From assembly GCA_045120135.1 (NCBI GenBank), contig JBGVEN010000017.1:62001-126000 (forward strand): a DNA stretch of 64,000 bases, read 5' to 3'. Below, one piece after another: positions 24,655 to 33,231 of the stretch (position 1 is the stretch's first letter; the number at the start of each line of letters is the position of its first letter). Under the pieces are notes generated by a model, which ran no database searches, had not been told where the DNA came from, and saw only the letters and a program-made list of their open reading frames with translations. The stretch comes from SIG440 sp045120135 (GTDB lineage: Bacteria; Bacillota; Clostridia; Monoglobales; Monoglobaceae). A program made the translations under genes and the position numbers.

Positions 24655-24724
24655 CTTTTGACGATATGGCGTCGGTCATTCTGATGGTCACGAAACAGGC
24701 TATAATATATACACTGGATATTAA
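24633..24724 (+). pseudogene. Relic of a second tail-fibre N-terminal domain
   Basis: In frames different from the gene at 23227, bases 24633-24677 encode TGKTNELTFDDMASV and bases 24683-24724 encode DGHETGYNIYTGY plus a stop. These align with TGKTDKLTLDDMATD and DGYHSGQQAGYNEG of the fibre at 22198. The start and middle of the copy are deleted. The 12 bases ACAGGTAAAACA are identical in both places. Confidence 0.7.
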
Positions 24725-24760
24725 ACTGGGTGAAAATATAGAGAAAAGGAGGTGCGGTAA

Positions 24761-25033
24761 ATGCCAACGGTAATAGCGGCAGTAATTAGTGCCTGTGCGG
24801 CAATTATTGTTTGTGTAATCAACAGCAATGCCCAAAACAAAAAGATAATTGCCGAGATGGACAAGCATAATGAGTTGCAGGGGTATAAAATTGAACAGTT
24901 GACTCAGCAGGTAGAAAAACATAATAAGGTTATTGAGAGGGTTTACCGGCTGGAACGCTCCGATGAGGTGGAAAAGGAGCAGATAAAGGTTATTAACCAT
25001 CGAATAAATGACCTTGAGGATTATCACAGATAA
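24761..25033 (+). CDS. XhlA-like membrane-anchored lysis accessory protein
   Basis: 90 residues: one N-terminal transmembrane helix (about 3-21, TVIAAVISACAAIIVCVIN) then a charged coiled coil (about 26-88). This is the form of the small hemolysin/holin-associated proteins next to phage holins (XhlA of PBSX has a comparable coiled coil plus one membrane helix, in the opposite order). AGGAGG site. Ends 10 bp before the holin. Confidence 0.62.
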   Translation: MPTVIAAVISACAAIIVCVINSNAQNKKIIAEMDKHNELQGYKIEQLTQQVEKHNKVIERVYRLERSDEVEKEQIKVINHRINDLEDYHR

Positions 25034-25043
25034 AGGAGTAACA

Positions 25044-25259
25044 ATGAAAACAGATTGGAGAAGTAAATTGACAAGCCGAAAATTCTGGGCGGCGGTTGCG
25101 GGGTTCGTTGCACCGCTTCTGCTTGCCTTTGGAGTGTCGGAGTCTGTTGTTTCTGAGGTGACGGGAATTATTATGTCGGGCTCGACGGTAATTGCCTACA
25201 TAATTGCTGAGGGAATGGTAGATTCGGTAAAGGACGGTGCAGGGGGTGAGAAGAATTAA
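25044..25259 (+). CDS. Phage holin
   Basis: 71 residues. Two hydrophobic segments (about 13-31, FWAAVAGFVAPLLLAFGVS, and 34-58) with a charged N-terminus (DWRSKLTSRK) are typical of class II Firmicutes phage holins, which open the membrane for the endolysin. ATG 25044 follows AAAGGAG. The amidase gene overlaps its end by 14 bases. Confidence 0.7.
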   Translation: MKTDWRSKLTSRKFWAAVAGFVAPLLLAFGVSESVVSEVTGIIMSGSTVIAYIIAEGMVDSVKDGAGGEKN

Positions 25260-25821
25260 AATATTTGATACGGATTTTAAATGGAATGGAGGCCTTTCAA
25301 GGAGAGGTAAAACAGATTTTATAATTCTGCATCATCGTGCCGGTGTCGGCGATGTATCAAGCATTCATCAAGGACACCTGAAAAACGGCTGGAGCGGCAT
25401 AGGTTATCATTTTTATGTCAGAAAGGACGGAAGTGTATTCCGTGGCAGACCTATTGGTATGGTGGGCGCACACTGCACAAATTACAACAGTTGTTCTGTG
25501 GGCGTGTGCTTTGAGGGGAATTTTGAAAAAGAGTCAATGACAGCGGCTCAGCTTAAGGCGGGACAAAGCGTAGTTGAGTATCTCAGAAATCTTTACCCCA
25601 AAGCTGAAGTAAGGAAGCACGGCGAGCTTCAGGCGACGGCGTGTCCGGGGAAAAACTTTCCGTTTAATGAGATATGCAAGGGGGTGTGCGAAATGACATT
25701 GGAAGAGGCAATTGAAATTGTTCAGGCAAAAGCCGGACTTGAGGATGAAACAATAGAGTTTCTGCTGTGCTACAAGTATGGCGAGGCGCTTATTACAAAG
25801 CTGGCAGACGCTGTAAGATAG
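25246..25821 (+). CDS. N-acetylmuramoyl-L-alanine amidase (endolysin)
   Basis: 191 residues. An amidase_2/PGRP-type domain covers about 1-145, which cleaves the bond between N-acetylmuramic acid and the stem peptide. Seen: IILHHRAG (zinc His), GWSGIGYHFYV, and KHGELQATACPG with the second His and Cys ligands. The remaining 45 residues are a helical tail, probably a targeting or fold-completing segment. The start is uncertain: GTG 25246 gives the usual N-terminus, GTG 25237 is 3 codons earlier. Last gene of the element. Confidence 0.88.
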   Translation: MRRIKIFDTDFKWNGGLSRRGKTDFIILHHRAGVGDVSSIHQGHLKNGWSGIGYHFYVRKDGSVFRGRPIGMVGAHCTNYNSCSVGVCFEGNFEKESMTAAQLKAGQSVVEYLRNLYPKAEVRKHGELQATACPGKNFPFNEICKGVCEMTLEEAIEIVQAKAGLEDETIEFLLCYKYGEALITKLADAVR

Positions 25822-25834
25822 TGTGGTGTTCTGA

Positions 25835-25863
25835 TTGACATAACCGCTTTTTGGAAGTATAAT
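25835..25863 (+). promoter_or_regulatory. recD2 promoter
   Basis: Perfect consensus: TTGACA (25835-25840), 17-bp spacer, TATAAT (25858-25863). It starts 14 bp after the endolysin stop, so it marks the host side of the right boundary of the phage-like element. Confidence 0.93.
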
Positions 25864-25895
25864 GGTTTTATATTCTTGAAAGGTGGGTGAATACA

Positions 25896-28091
25896 GTGGA
25901 GCGGATTAAAGGTATGGTTGAGAGCGTGATTTATGAAAATCCGGCTAACGGATACATGGTTTGCGATATATCGTCCGACGGCAAGCTGTATACTCTCACC
26001 GGATATATGCCCGGAATTTCGGAGGGTGAGACTATTGACGCGTTTGGTGAGTGGAAGTCGCATCCCGAATACGGGGAACAGTTCAGCGTTAAGCAGTTTG
26101 AGCGGACTATGCCGGAAAATGAAAACGAGATAGAGCTTTATCTTGGTTCCGGCATTTTGCCGCATATAGGACCCACCACAGCAAGACGGATTGTTGAGGA
26201 ATTCGGAGCGGAGGCTCTTTCGGTTATTGAGAATAATCCTGATATGCTTTGCAAAATTAAGGGGATTACAAAGGCTAAGGCTGACGAAATTTACAAAAGA
26301 TATGTTGAGCAGATTGGACTAAAAAAAATAATTGTATTTTTCCAAAAGTTCGGGGTTACGCCAAACCTTGCGATTAAGGCATATAGGAACTTTGGTGAGA
26401 ATATAGTGGCGCTTGCGACCGAAAATCCCTTTATTTTAAGCAGTATTGACGGGTTTACCTTTAAAATATGCGATAAAATTGCAGAAACGATGAAACTGCC
26501 AAAGAATTTTTTGCCCAGAATATATTCGGGGATTAAGAGCGTTCTTTTAAACTCTGCGTATTTGAACGGACATACTTTTTTGCCGAAGATAACACTTACG
26601 GGGCAGGCGAAGATGTTTTTAGAGGTTGAGACAGACGAGATTGAGGATGCACTTTCCGACCTCATCCTTAAGGATGAACTGGTTCTTGAACGGCAGGATG
26701 AATTTGATGCAATATACCTGAAACTCTTTTACGATGCGGAAAAGGGTGTAGCAGAGCGGTTAAGACAGATGAGCGGAACTGTTTTTCCGGTGGAAAAGGA
26801 GCACGCGGAGGCACAGATTATGCGAGCCGAGGCGGAAACGGGAATAGCTTTGGCGGAGGCTCAGAAAGATGCTATATTATCGGTATTTGAAAATTCGGTG
26901 ATGGTGATTACCGGTGGCCCTGGTACAGGTAAGACCACCATAATCAATGCAATTATAAGTATTATGGAGTCGCAGGGGAAAACTATTGCCCTTGCAGCGC
27001 CCACTGGCAGAGCGGCAAAGCGTATGACCGAGGTTACGGGTGTTGAGGCAAAGACCATTCATCGGCTTCTTGAAAATGTTCCGTCCGAGGGAGCAGGAAC
27101 GGTGTGCTTTGCAAAAAATGAGAATAACAAGCTTGATTGTGATGTTCTGATTGTTGACGAGATGTCGATGGTTGACATTCTGTTGATGAACAGCCTGCTT
27201 TTGGCACTTCCCAATAAGGCTAAGTTGATAATGGTAGGCGATTGTGACCAGCTTCCGGCAGTGGGAGCGGGAAATGTGCTGAGAGATATAATCGAGAGTG
27301 ACTCGGTTGAGTGCATAAAGCTGACGGAAATTTTCCGTCAGGCAAAGGAGAGTATGATTGTTGTAAATGCTCATCGCATAAACAAGGGGCAGATGCCGTA
27401 TCTTAACGACCCTGACAATGACTTTTTTATGCTCAGCTGCAGCGACCCCGATTATCTTTGTGAGACAATTGCGGATTTATGTGAAAACCGTATCCCAAAA
27501 ACTTACGGCTTTGACAGCACAACTCAGATTCAGGTATTGACCCCCACGCGGAAAACACAGATAGGAGTTCAGAATCTTAATGAAGTTTTGCAAAAGCGCC
27601 TTAATCCTGAACTGCCACGGTCTGCAAAGGCTATATCCGGTGGATATTCGTTCCGTGTTGGTGACAAGGTTATGCAGAATAAAAATAATTACACTTTGGA
27701 ATGGAACAAAATTGGTACGGCAGAAAAGGGTACCGGCGTATTCAATGGTGATGTAGGGTTTGTGACGGATATAAACTATCCGGCAAAAAATCTTACTGTT
27801 ACCTATGATGATAAGGTGGTAAGGTACGAATTTGCAATGCTTGAGGAAATAGAGCTTGCTTATGCGGTTACTGTTCATAAAAGTCAGGGCAGCGAGTTTG
27901 ATGTGGTGATAATGCCTATGTTTGATACTCACCGCCTGCTTATGACCAGAAATCTTTTGTATACGGCAGTAACCCGTGCCAAAAAGCTTGTTATACTGGT
28001 CGGAAAAGAAGAAATTTTGAAAAGGTTTGTTGACAACGATAATATTCAGGGTAGGTATTCAGGGTTAAGAGAAAAGCTGATAATAAGATAA
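25896..28091 (+). CDS. recD2: ATP-dependent 5'-3' DNA helicase RecD2
   Basis: 731 residues, the stand-alone RecD-like helicase of Firmicutes, involved in DNA repair and replication-fork maintenance. Seen: N-terminal OB-like domain (RIKGMVESVIYENPANGYMV), a helix-hairpin-helix region (IGPTTARRIVEEFG, IKGITKAKADEI), Walker A GGPGTGKTT (about 340-348), Walker B LIVDEMSMVD, VGDCDQLPAVG and the C-terminal AVTVHKSQGSEFDVVI. GTG 25896 is preferred over GTG 25887 because of spacing from AAAGGTGG and the family N-terminus. Own promoter and terminator. Confidence 0.95.
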   Translation: MERIKGMVESVIYENPANGYMVCDISSDGKLYTLTGYMPGISEGETIDAFGEWKSHPEYGEQFSVKQFERTMPENENEIELYLGSGILPHIGPTTARRIVEEFGAEALSVIENNPDMLCKIKGITKAKADEIYKRYVEQIGLKKIIVFFQKFGVTPNLAIKAYRNFGENIVALATENPFILSSIDGFTFKICDKIAETMKLPKNFLPRIYSGIKSVLLNSAYLNGHTFLPKITLTGQAKMFLEVETDEIEDALSDLILKDELVLERQDEFDAIYLKLFYDAEKGVAERLRQMSGTVFPVEKEHAEAQIMRAEAETGIALAEAQKDAILSVFENSVMVITGGPGTGKTTIINAIISIMESQGKTIALAAPTGRAAKRMTEVTGVEAKTIHRLLENVPSEGAGTVCFAKNENNKLDCDVLIVDEMSMVDILLMNSLLLALPNKAKLIMVGDCDQLPAVGAGNVLRDIIESDSVECIKLTEIFRQAKESMIVVNAHRINKGQMPYLNDPDNDFFMLSCSDPDYLCETIADLCENRIPKTYGFDSTTQIQVLTPTRKTQIGVQNLNEVLQKRLNPELPRSAKAISGGYSFRVGDKVMQNKNNYTLEWNKIGTAEKGTGVFNGDVGFVTDINYPAKNLTVTYDDKVVRYEFAMLEEIELAYAVTVHKSQGSEFDVVIMPMFDTHRLLMTRNLLYTAVTRAKKLVILVGKEEILKRFVDNDNIQGRYSGLREKLIIR

Positions 28092-28122
28092 AAGAAGTGC
28101 GAAAAACTCGCACTTCTTTTTT
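28090..28122 (+). terminator. Bidirectional terminator after recD2
   Basis: 11-bp stem AAGAAGTGCGA (28092-28102) with 28108-28118, then TTTTTTG; it also faces the convergent gene ending at 28125. Confidence 0.85.
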
Positions 28123-28124
28123 GT

Positions 28125-28559
28125 TTAGAGGTAACCTTTAATTTCGTCCGAAAGCCGTTCTTCAATATCAATCAGGCGTTTGGCAATTTTTTTTGCGTCT
28201 GCTGATGCTGCTGCATACTGATTGATGTAACGGTTAAGGGATTTGATACCCATATCACAGCCGTCGGTTATCAGATCGGCAATAGTTTTGTCGGTTTTTT
28301 CCATTGCAAGCATCACATTGGTTTTAAGCCACGACATACCTGATGCCATAAGATTTGGCTCTTTGCCCTCGTCGTGCAGCTCGTTGAGTAGCTTGTGTGT
28401 TTCGCTGCCTAATGCCTGATGTTCTTCCTTTGACTCGATAAGAATGTTACGGAGCTTTTCGTCCGACACCTTGTCTAAAACTTCGTCGATGCTGTTTACA
28501 CCCATTTTTATTCCTGCATTACATTCCTTTAATAGTTCGATTGTATCACTGTTTTCCAT
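28125..28559 (-). CDS. Conserved Clostridia helical-bundle protein (DUF2383/ferritin-like)
   Basis: 144 residues, all-helical and highly charged; conserved features I recall in Clostridia homologues are LLKECNAGIKMGVNSIDEVL, GMSWLKTNVMLAM and DLITDGCDMGIKSLNRYINQY. It looks like a four-helix bundle of the ferritin-like/DUF2383 type, with EEH (EEHQ) and ETHK pairs that could bind a metal. Often linked with stress in annotations, but no role is proven. Convergent with recD2, divergent from eno. Confidence 0.6.
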   Translation of the reverse strand: MENSDTIELLKECNAGIKMGVNSIDEVLDKVSDEKLRNILIESKEEHQALGSETHKLLNELHDEGKEPNLMASGMSWLKTNVMLAMEKTDKTIADLITDGCDMGIKSLNRYINQYAAASADAKKIAKRLIDIEERLSDEIKGYL

Positions 28560-28678
28560 TATATTTTTAGCGCTCCTTTCAATTTTATATTTGTATTTTG
28601 CCCGAATTTTGAAAAATATATAAAAAATTATATTTGGGGAATACTTGATACAAATATAAATGTGAAAGGAAGATTGTT

Positions 28679-29992
28679 ATGAAAAACTACATTACCATTG
28701 AACAAATAGTCGCACGGGAAATTCTGGATTCAAGAGGTAATCCCACCGTTGAGGCGGAGGTTTGCGTTGAGGGAGGCTTTGTCGGCAGAGCCGCGGTTCC
28801 CTCAGGCGCATCTACGGGGGCGTTTGAAGCCTGCGAGCTTCGTGATGGAGACGAAAAAAGGCATATGGGAAAAGGCGTGCTGAAAGCGGTCAAGAATGTT
28901 AATTGCGAGATTGCAGATGCGCTGGTGGGAATGAATGTTCTTGAACAGGTTGAGCTTGACAGAACAATGATTGAGCTTGACGGAACAAAAAATAAATCAA
29001 GGCTTGGCGCAAATGCAATTCTTGCGGTGTCTCTTGCCTGTGCAAAGGCGGCTGCCGCAGCACTTGGACAAAGTCTTTACAATTATATGGGCGGTATGAA
29101 TGCAAAAACTCTGCCCGTGCCTATGATGAATATTATAAACGGCGGAAAACACGCAGATAATTCGGTAAGCTGTCAGGAATTTATGATTATGCCCGTGGGT
29201 GCAAAAAGCTTTGGTGAAGCCTTAAGCTGGTGTTGTGAGGTTTTTCATACACTTAAAGGAATTTTAAAGGAGAAAGGCTACTCCACTGCGGTAGGTGACG
29301 AGGGTGGTTTTGCTCCAAATCTTAAAGAGGACGAGGAAGCGGTAAGAATAATTGTTGAGGCAATAGAAAAAGCCGGATTTCGTCCTGGTGACGATTTCAG
29401 GATTGCACTGGACCCTGCATCAACCGAAATGTATGAGGAAGCCAAAAAGAGTGGAAATGCCGGAAAGTATTATTTCTGGAAGACCGACAAGCTTTATACT
29501 GCCGAGGAGATGGTGGAGTTCTGGGTGGATTGGGTAAGCAAGTATCCTATTATCTCAATTGAGGATGGTATGGCGGAAGAAGACTGGGAAGGCTGGGATA
29601 TGCTCACAAAACGCCTTGGGGATAAGGTCCAGCTTGTAGGTGATGATTTGTTTGTCACAAATACGGAACGTCTTAAAAAAGGCATTGATCTTTGCGTAGG
29701 TAATTCAATCCTTGTAAAGGTGAATCAGATAGGAACATTAAGCGAAACAATTGATGCAATTGAAACTGCCAACCGTGCAGGGTATACGGCTGTTATTTCA
29801 CACCGCAGTGGCGAAACCGAGGATACAACCATTGCCGACCTTGCTGTCGCAATGAATTCAGGTCAGATAAAAACCGGCGCTCCGTCACGTACTGACAGAA
29901 CTGCAAAATACAACCGACTTCTTCGTATTGAAGAGGAGTTGGGGAAAAATGCTGTCTATCCCGGTATAAATGCGTGGTTTAATATTGGATAA
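28679..29992 (+). CDS. eno: Enolase
   Basis: 437 residues; converts 2-phosphoglycerate to phosphoenolpyruvate in glycolysis. Seen: N-terminal AREILDSRGNPTVE, the substrate loop SGASTG, catalytic GDEGGFAPNL, metal ligands in ALDPAST..., ISIEDGM and GDDLFVTN, and the signature ILVKVNQIGTLSET with SHRSGETED. Slightly longer than many enolases because of a short insert near 255-285 (KKSGNAGKYYFWKTDK). Spore-former metabolic gene, AAAGGAAG site. Confidence 0.98.
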   Translation: MKNYITIEQIVAREILDSRGNPTVEAEVCVEGGFVGRAAVPSGASTGAFEACELRDGDEKRHMGKGVLKAVKNVNCEIADALVGMNVLEQVELDRTMIELDGTKNKSRLGANAILAVSLACAKAAAAALGQSLYNYMGGMNAKTLPVPMMNIINGGKHADNSVSCQEFMIMPVGAKSFGEALSWCCEVFHTLKGILKEKGYSTAVGDEGGFAPNLKEDEEAVRIIVEAIEKAGFRPGDDFRIALDPASTEMYEEAKKSGNAGKYYFWKTDKLYTAEEMVEFWVDWVSKYPIISIEDGMAEEDWEGWDMLTKRLGDKVQLVGDDLFVTNTERLKKGIDLCVGNSILVKVNQIGTLSETIDAIETANRAGYTAVISHRSGETEDTTIADLAVAMNSGQIKTGAPSRTDRTAKYNRLLRIEEELGKNAVYPGINAWFNIG

Positions 29993-30004
29993 AGTAAAAG
30001 ATTG

Positions 30005-30048
30005 GCGGCGAGCTGAAAATAATGTCGGCTCGTCGCTGTAACTTTTTA
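30005..30048 (+). terminator. Weak terminator-like hairpin after eno
   Basis: 9-bp stem (30005-30013 with 30028-30036, one G-T pair) with a 14-nt loop; a T-rich tract ACTTTTTATT starts 5 bases later. Confidence 0.45.
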
Positions 30049-30073
30049 TTAAAAGAGAAAATTCTGCCTAAAT

Positions 30074-30107
30074 TTCGACATTTGATACATATACACCTTT
30101 GTATAAT
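30074..30107 (+). promoter_or_regulatory. Spo0A-type promoter of spoIIE
   Basis: TTCGACA (30074-30080) is a perfect Spo0A box; TATAAT lies at 30102-30107. Counting TTCGAC as the -35 element gives a 22-bp spacer, the unusual spacing known from B. subtilis spoIIG and (21 bp) spoIIE promoters, where Spo0A activates sigma-A polymerase. Confidence 0.7.
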
Positions 30108-30154
30108 GAAGAAAAATTTACAAAAAATGGAAATTAGACAAAGGAGAAGATGTG

Positions 30155-32509
30155 ATGACGGAGACAAAAGTAAAGCCGCGCAATGCGGAGGTCAAAAAGG
30201 TGTGGCAAATTCCAAAACTAAGTCTTGGAATTACGGGATATGATGTTTTTGCCAAGGGGATAGGGTTTTTTCTTGCAATGGCAATGCCGCTTCCGGGTAT
30301 GGCACCGTTTGGGTTGGCATTTCTGGCACAGGAAAGAAAGTTTTCTGTCAAGGCTGTTATGGCATTTATTGCGGCAGGGCTTGGCAGCATAGTTGCCTGT
30401 GACCGGTTGGGTGCGGCAAAGTACATAGGTGCAGGGCTTATATACCTTGCAGTATTGTTTATTCTTGAGCGGGGAGTTAGGGTAACGGATGTTACTGCCG
30501 GACTGGTTGCAGGTGCAGGAGCGTTTGTGACGGGACTAGCCGTGATTTTTGTGCGAGGCTTCAGCGTTACAGAGTTTTTATTGCTTTTATGTGAGGTTTC
30601 GATTGTGGTTGCGGCATCGCTTATGATGGAAAAAAGCTCGGAGTTTATGCAAAGGCAAAGATTTTCGGCGTTGGACGTTGACAGTGAAACGAAGCTTAGT
30701 CTTGGAGCGGTTTTGTCAATTGCAATACTTAGTCTTAAACAGATTTATATAGGCTCTGATTTTTCGGTTATGAACTGTGCTGCGGCTGTAGTTTTGCTGA
30801 TTGTTGCGGCAGGCTGCGGCGCAACATATTCCACGGGTGCAGGAGTTATTCTTGGTCTTGTATGCGGTATCGGCGGAGATTATTTTATGCCGGTGCTGGG
30901 TGCGTTCAGTTTTTGCGGATTTTTAGCCGGAGTGTTTTCAAAGTTTGGCAAGGGTGGAGTTATTTCGGGTATAGTAATTGCAAATTCGGTAATGGTAATT
31001 TACACAAACAGTGCAATGCAGGCGGTTTTATCGCTTTTTGAAGTTCTTGCTTCGGCGATTGTTTTTACTTTTATTCCGGACAGCTATATCGAGGCGGTAA
31101 AGGAGATTGTTTTTATAGGGGAGAATGACCGCAAAAATATAAGCAGGATGAAAGAAAGTCTGAGAGCAAGACTTGCGGCGGTGGCTGCTGCATTTGAGAA
31201 TATGTCAAAAACGCTGGACAGGCTTTCGGAAAAGAACAGTTATGATACGGGGGACATCACGGCAGTGTTCGATGTTACAGCGGAAAAGGTGTGCAGGAAG
31301 TGCCGAAAGTCGCCCATCTGCTGGGGTAAAGATTTTAACTCTACATACCGTGAACTGTTTGAGATGCTTAATGTTCTGCGTGAGGTGGGAAAGCTTGACG
31401 AAAACGGAGCGAGGGAGCATTTTGCCGGTAAATGTTTGAATCTCACAGCTCTTATAAATGAGCTGAGCCATCAGTTTGAAATCTATCGGGTAAGGGAGAC
31501 CTGCCGTAATAAGCTTAGTGAAAACCGTGATATTGTGGGACAGCAGCTTTCGGGAATGTCAAAAATTCTTGACGGGCTTGCGGACGAGCTTTGTTTTGAG
31601 ACCCGACCTGCATCGGTTTCGGCGTGGGAGGTTAGGTCAAGACTTGAACGACGGGGAATAAAGGCAAAGGACCTCAATGTTTTTCGGGATAAAAACGGCA
31701 GACATAAAATTGAGGTTGTATTGAAAGAGAGTGCAGTTAAGGATAAGCAAAAAACGCATATTAATAAAATTATGAAGTCAATTCTTAAGTGTTCTATATT
31801 GAATACTGAGGAGGAGTTTTTTGGGAAAAAGTATGTCAAACTCTGCTTTTCCGAGGCGGAACGATACAAGGTTGAAGCACTGCATGCCAGCTGTGCTGCC
31901 GAAAAAACAAATGGTGACAACTTCCGTATGCTTCATCTGAGCGAGGGAAAGTATGTTGTAGCCATTAGTGACGGCATGGGCACAGGAGACCGTGCGGCAA
32001 AGGAAAGCGAGGCAATACTTGAACTTTTAGATAGCTTCCTGCAGGCTGGATTTGACAGCCGTACTGCAATGCGGATGATTAATTCCATTATGATAATGAA
32101 GTCCGGTGACGAGGCTATTGCGACAGTGGATTTATGTATAATTGATTTATTCACCGGCGAGGTAAAGTTTATTAAGACGGGAGCAGAGCCAAGCTTTATT
32201 ATGCAAAAGGATGGCGGAGTTGAGACGGTGAGTGCCGCATCGCTGCCAATGGGTATAATTACCAATGCGGAGGCAGATGTTTCCAAACGTAGAATTATGG
32301 AGGGCGACCGCATAGTTATGATTACAGACGGAGTCGAAAGCAGAGAAAACGGCAGTCTGTGGGTGAGTGAATTCATCCATGAGAACTGCCGGGGTAATAA
32401 CGAAGAGAATATTGCAAGAGAAATACTTAATCAGGCAATTGCTAAAAACAGTGGTTCTGTAAATGATGATATGACGGTATTGTCTCTTGAACTAAAGGCG
32501 GTGGGATAA
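30155..32509 (+). CDS. spoIIE: Stage II sporulation protein E (SpoIIE phosphatase)
   Basis: 784 residues. The N-terminal third is a multi-pass membrane domain (about 30-310, ten or so hydrophobic segments), followed by a cytoplasmic regulatory region with a cysteine cluster (ICWGKDF... CRKCRKSP near 380) and a C-terminal PP2C-type phosphatase (about 590-784) with metal motif SDGMGTGDRA (about 604) and ITDGVESR. Known role: dephosphorylates SpoIIAA at the sporulation septum to activate sigma-F in the forespore. ATG 30155 follows AAGGAG. Its presence indicates an endospore former. Confidence 0.95.
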   Translation: MTETKVKPRNAEVKKVWQIPKLSLGITGYDVFAKGIGFFLAMAMPLPGMAPFGLAFLAQERKFSVKAVMAFIAAGLGSIVACDRLGAAKYIGAGLIYLAVLFILERGVRVTDVTAGLVAGAGAFVTGLAVIFVRGFSVTEFLLLLCEVSIVVAASLMMEKSSEFMQRQRFSALDVDSETKLSLGAVLSIAILSLKQIYIGSDFSVMNCAAAVVLLIVAAGCGATYSTGAGVILGLVCGIGGDYFMPVLGAFSFCGFLAGVFSKFGKGGVISGIVIANSVMVIYTNSAMQAVLSLFEVLASAIVFTFIPDSYIEAVKEIVFIGENDRKNISRMKESLRARLAAVAAAFENMSKTLDRLSEKNSYDTGDITAVFDVTAEKVCRKCRKSPICWGKDFNSTYRELFEMLNVLREVGKLDENGAREHFAGKCLNLTALINELSHQFEIYRVRETCRNKLSENRDIVGQQLSGMSKILDGLADELCFETRPASVSAWEVRSRLERRGIKAKDLNVFRDKNGRHKIEVVLKESAVKDKQKTHINKIMKSILKCSILNTEEEFFGKKYVKLCFSEAERYKVEALHASCAAEKTNGDNFRMLHLSEGKYVVAISDGMGTGDRAAKESEAILELLDSFLQAGFDSRTAMRMINSIMIMKSGDEAIATVDLCIIDLFTGEVKFIKTGAEPSFIMQKDGGVETVSAASLPMGIITNAEADVSKRRIMEGDRIVMITDGVESRENGSLWVSEFIHENCRGNNEENIAREILNQAIAKNSGSVNDDMTVLSLELKAVG

Positions 32510-32516
32510 GAACCGA

Positions 32517-33104
32517 TTAAAGCTTTTCGAGGAGCTCTATACGGATAAAATAGCCTCGGTCATGACTGCAAACGGGGCAGTTTGGAGGAACGGCAGTCCC
32601 CGTATAAATATAACCGCAGTTAAGGCACATCCACGAGGTGGAGATGTCCGACACAAAAAGGCGGTCCTGCTCCAGAAGCTCTGCATAACGAGCAAATCTG
32701 TCGCCGTGTGTTTTCTCAATCTGGGCAATGTTTCGAAAAATTCCGGCAATCTGCGTGAAGCCCTCTTCTTCTGCTACATCTCCGAAATGCTTATATGCAT
32801 CATTGTATTCTTCGTACTCGTTATGCTGTGCATAGCGAAGTAATTGTGCTACCGAGTCGCTGATATCAATCGGGTATCCACCGTCAATGGTTATGGTTTC
32901 ACCGGCAAAAGGCTTTAGCTGATTGTAAAAGATTTCTGCGTGCTCCTTTTCCTGACCGGCAGTGAAAGAAAAGATTGCCTCGATAATATGAAGATTCTGC
33001 TTTTTTGCCTCCGATGCGGCAAAGGTATAACGGTTGCGTGCCTGACTTTCGCCTGCAAAGGCACGCATAAGGTTAAGTCTGGTTTGACTGTCTTTAAATT
33101 CCAT
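32517..33104 (-). CDS. rbr: Rubrerythrin
   Basis: 195 residues; a peroxide reductase of anaerobes. Seen: di-iron four-helix bundle with GESQARNRY, GQEKEHAEIF, EYEEYNDAY and EKTHGDRF carrying the ligands, and a C-terminal rubredoxin-like zinc-ribbon/FeS4 domain with MCLNCGYIY and CPVCSHDRGYF. Electron donor rubredoxin gene not seen in the window. Monocistronic between spoIIE and the membrane protein at 33232. Confidence 0.96.
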   Translation of the reverse strand: MEFKDSQTRLNLMRAFAGESQARNRYTFAASEAKKQNLHIIEAIFSFTAGQEKEHAEIFYNQLKPFAGETITIDGGYPIDISDSVAQLLRYAQHNEYEEYNDAYKHFGDVAEEEGFTQIAGIFRNIAQIEKTHGDRFARYAELLEQDRLFVSDISTSWMCLNCGYIYTGTAVPPNCPVCSHDRGYFIRIELLEKL

Positions 33105-33171
33105 CTAAACACACTCCTTTTTCTCATAGTTTCTCCGTGCTCTCAAAAAATATACATTGTGGCTATGGCTA

Positions 33172-33200
33172 TTGAAAATATATTTGTTTTATGATATATT
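33172..33200 (+). promoter_or_regulatory. Promoter for the membrane protein-bioY pair
   Basis: TTGAAA (33172-33177), 17-bp spacer, TATATT (33195-33200). Confidence 0.65.
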
Positions 33201-33231
33201 TTATATAACAAATCAAAGAGGTTGGATTCAG

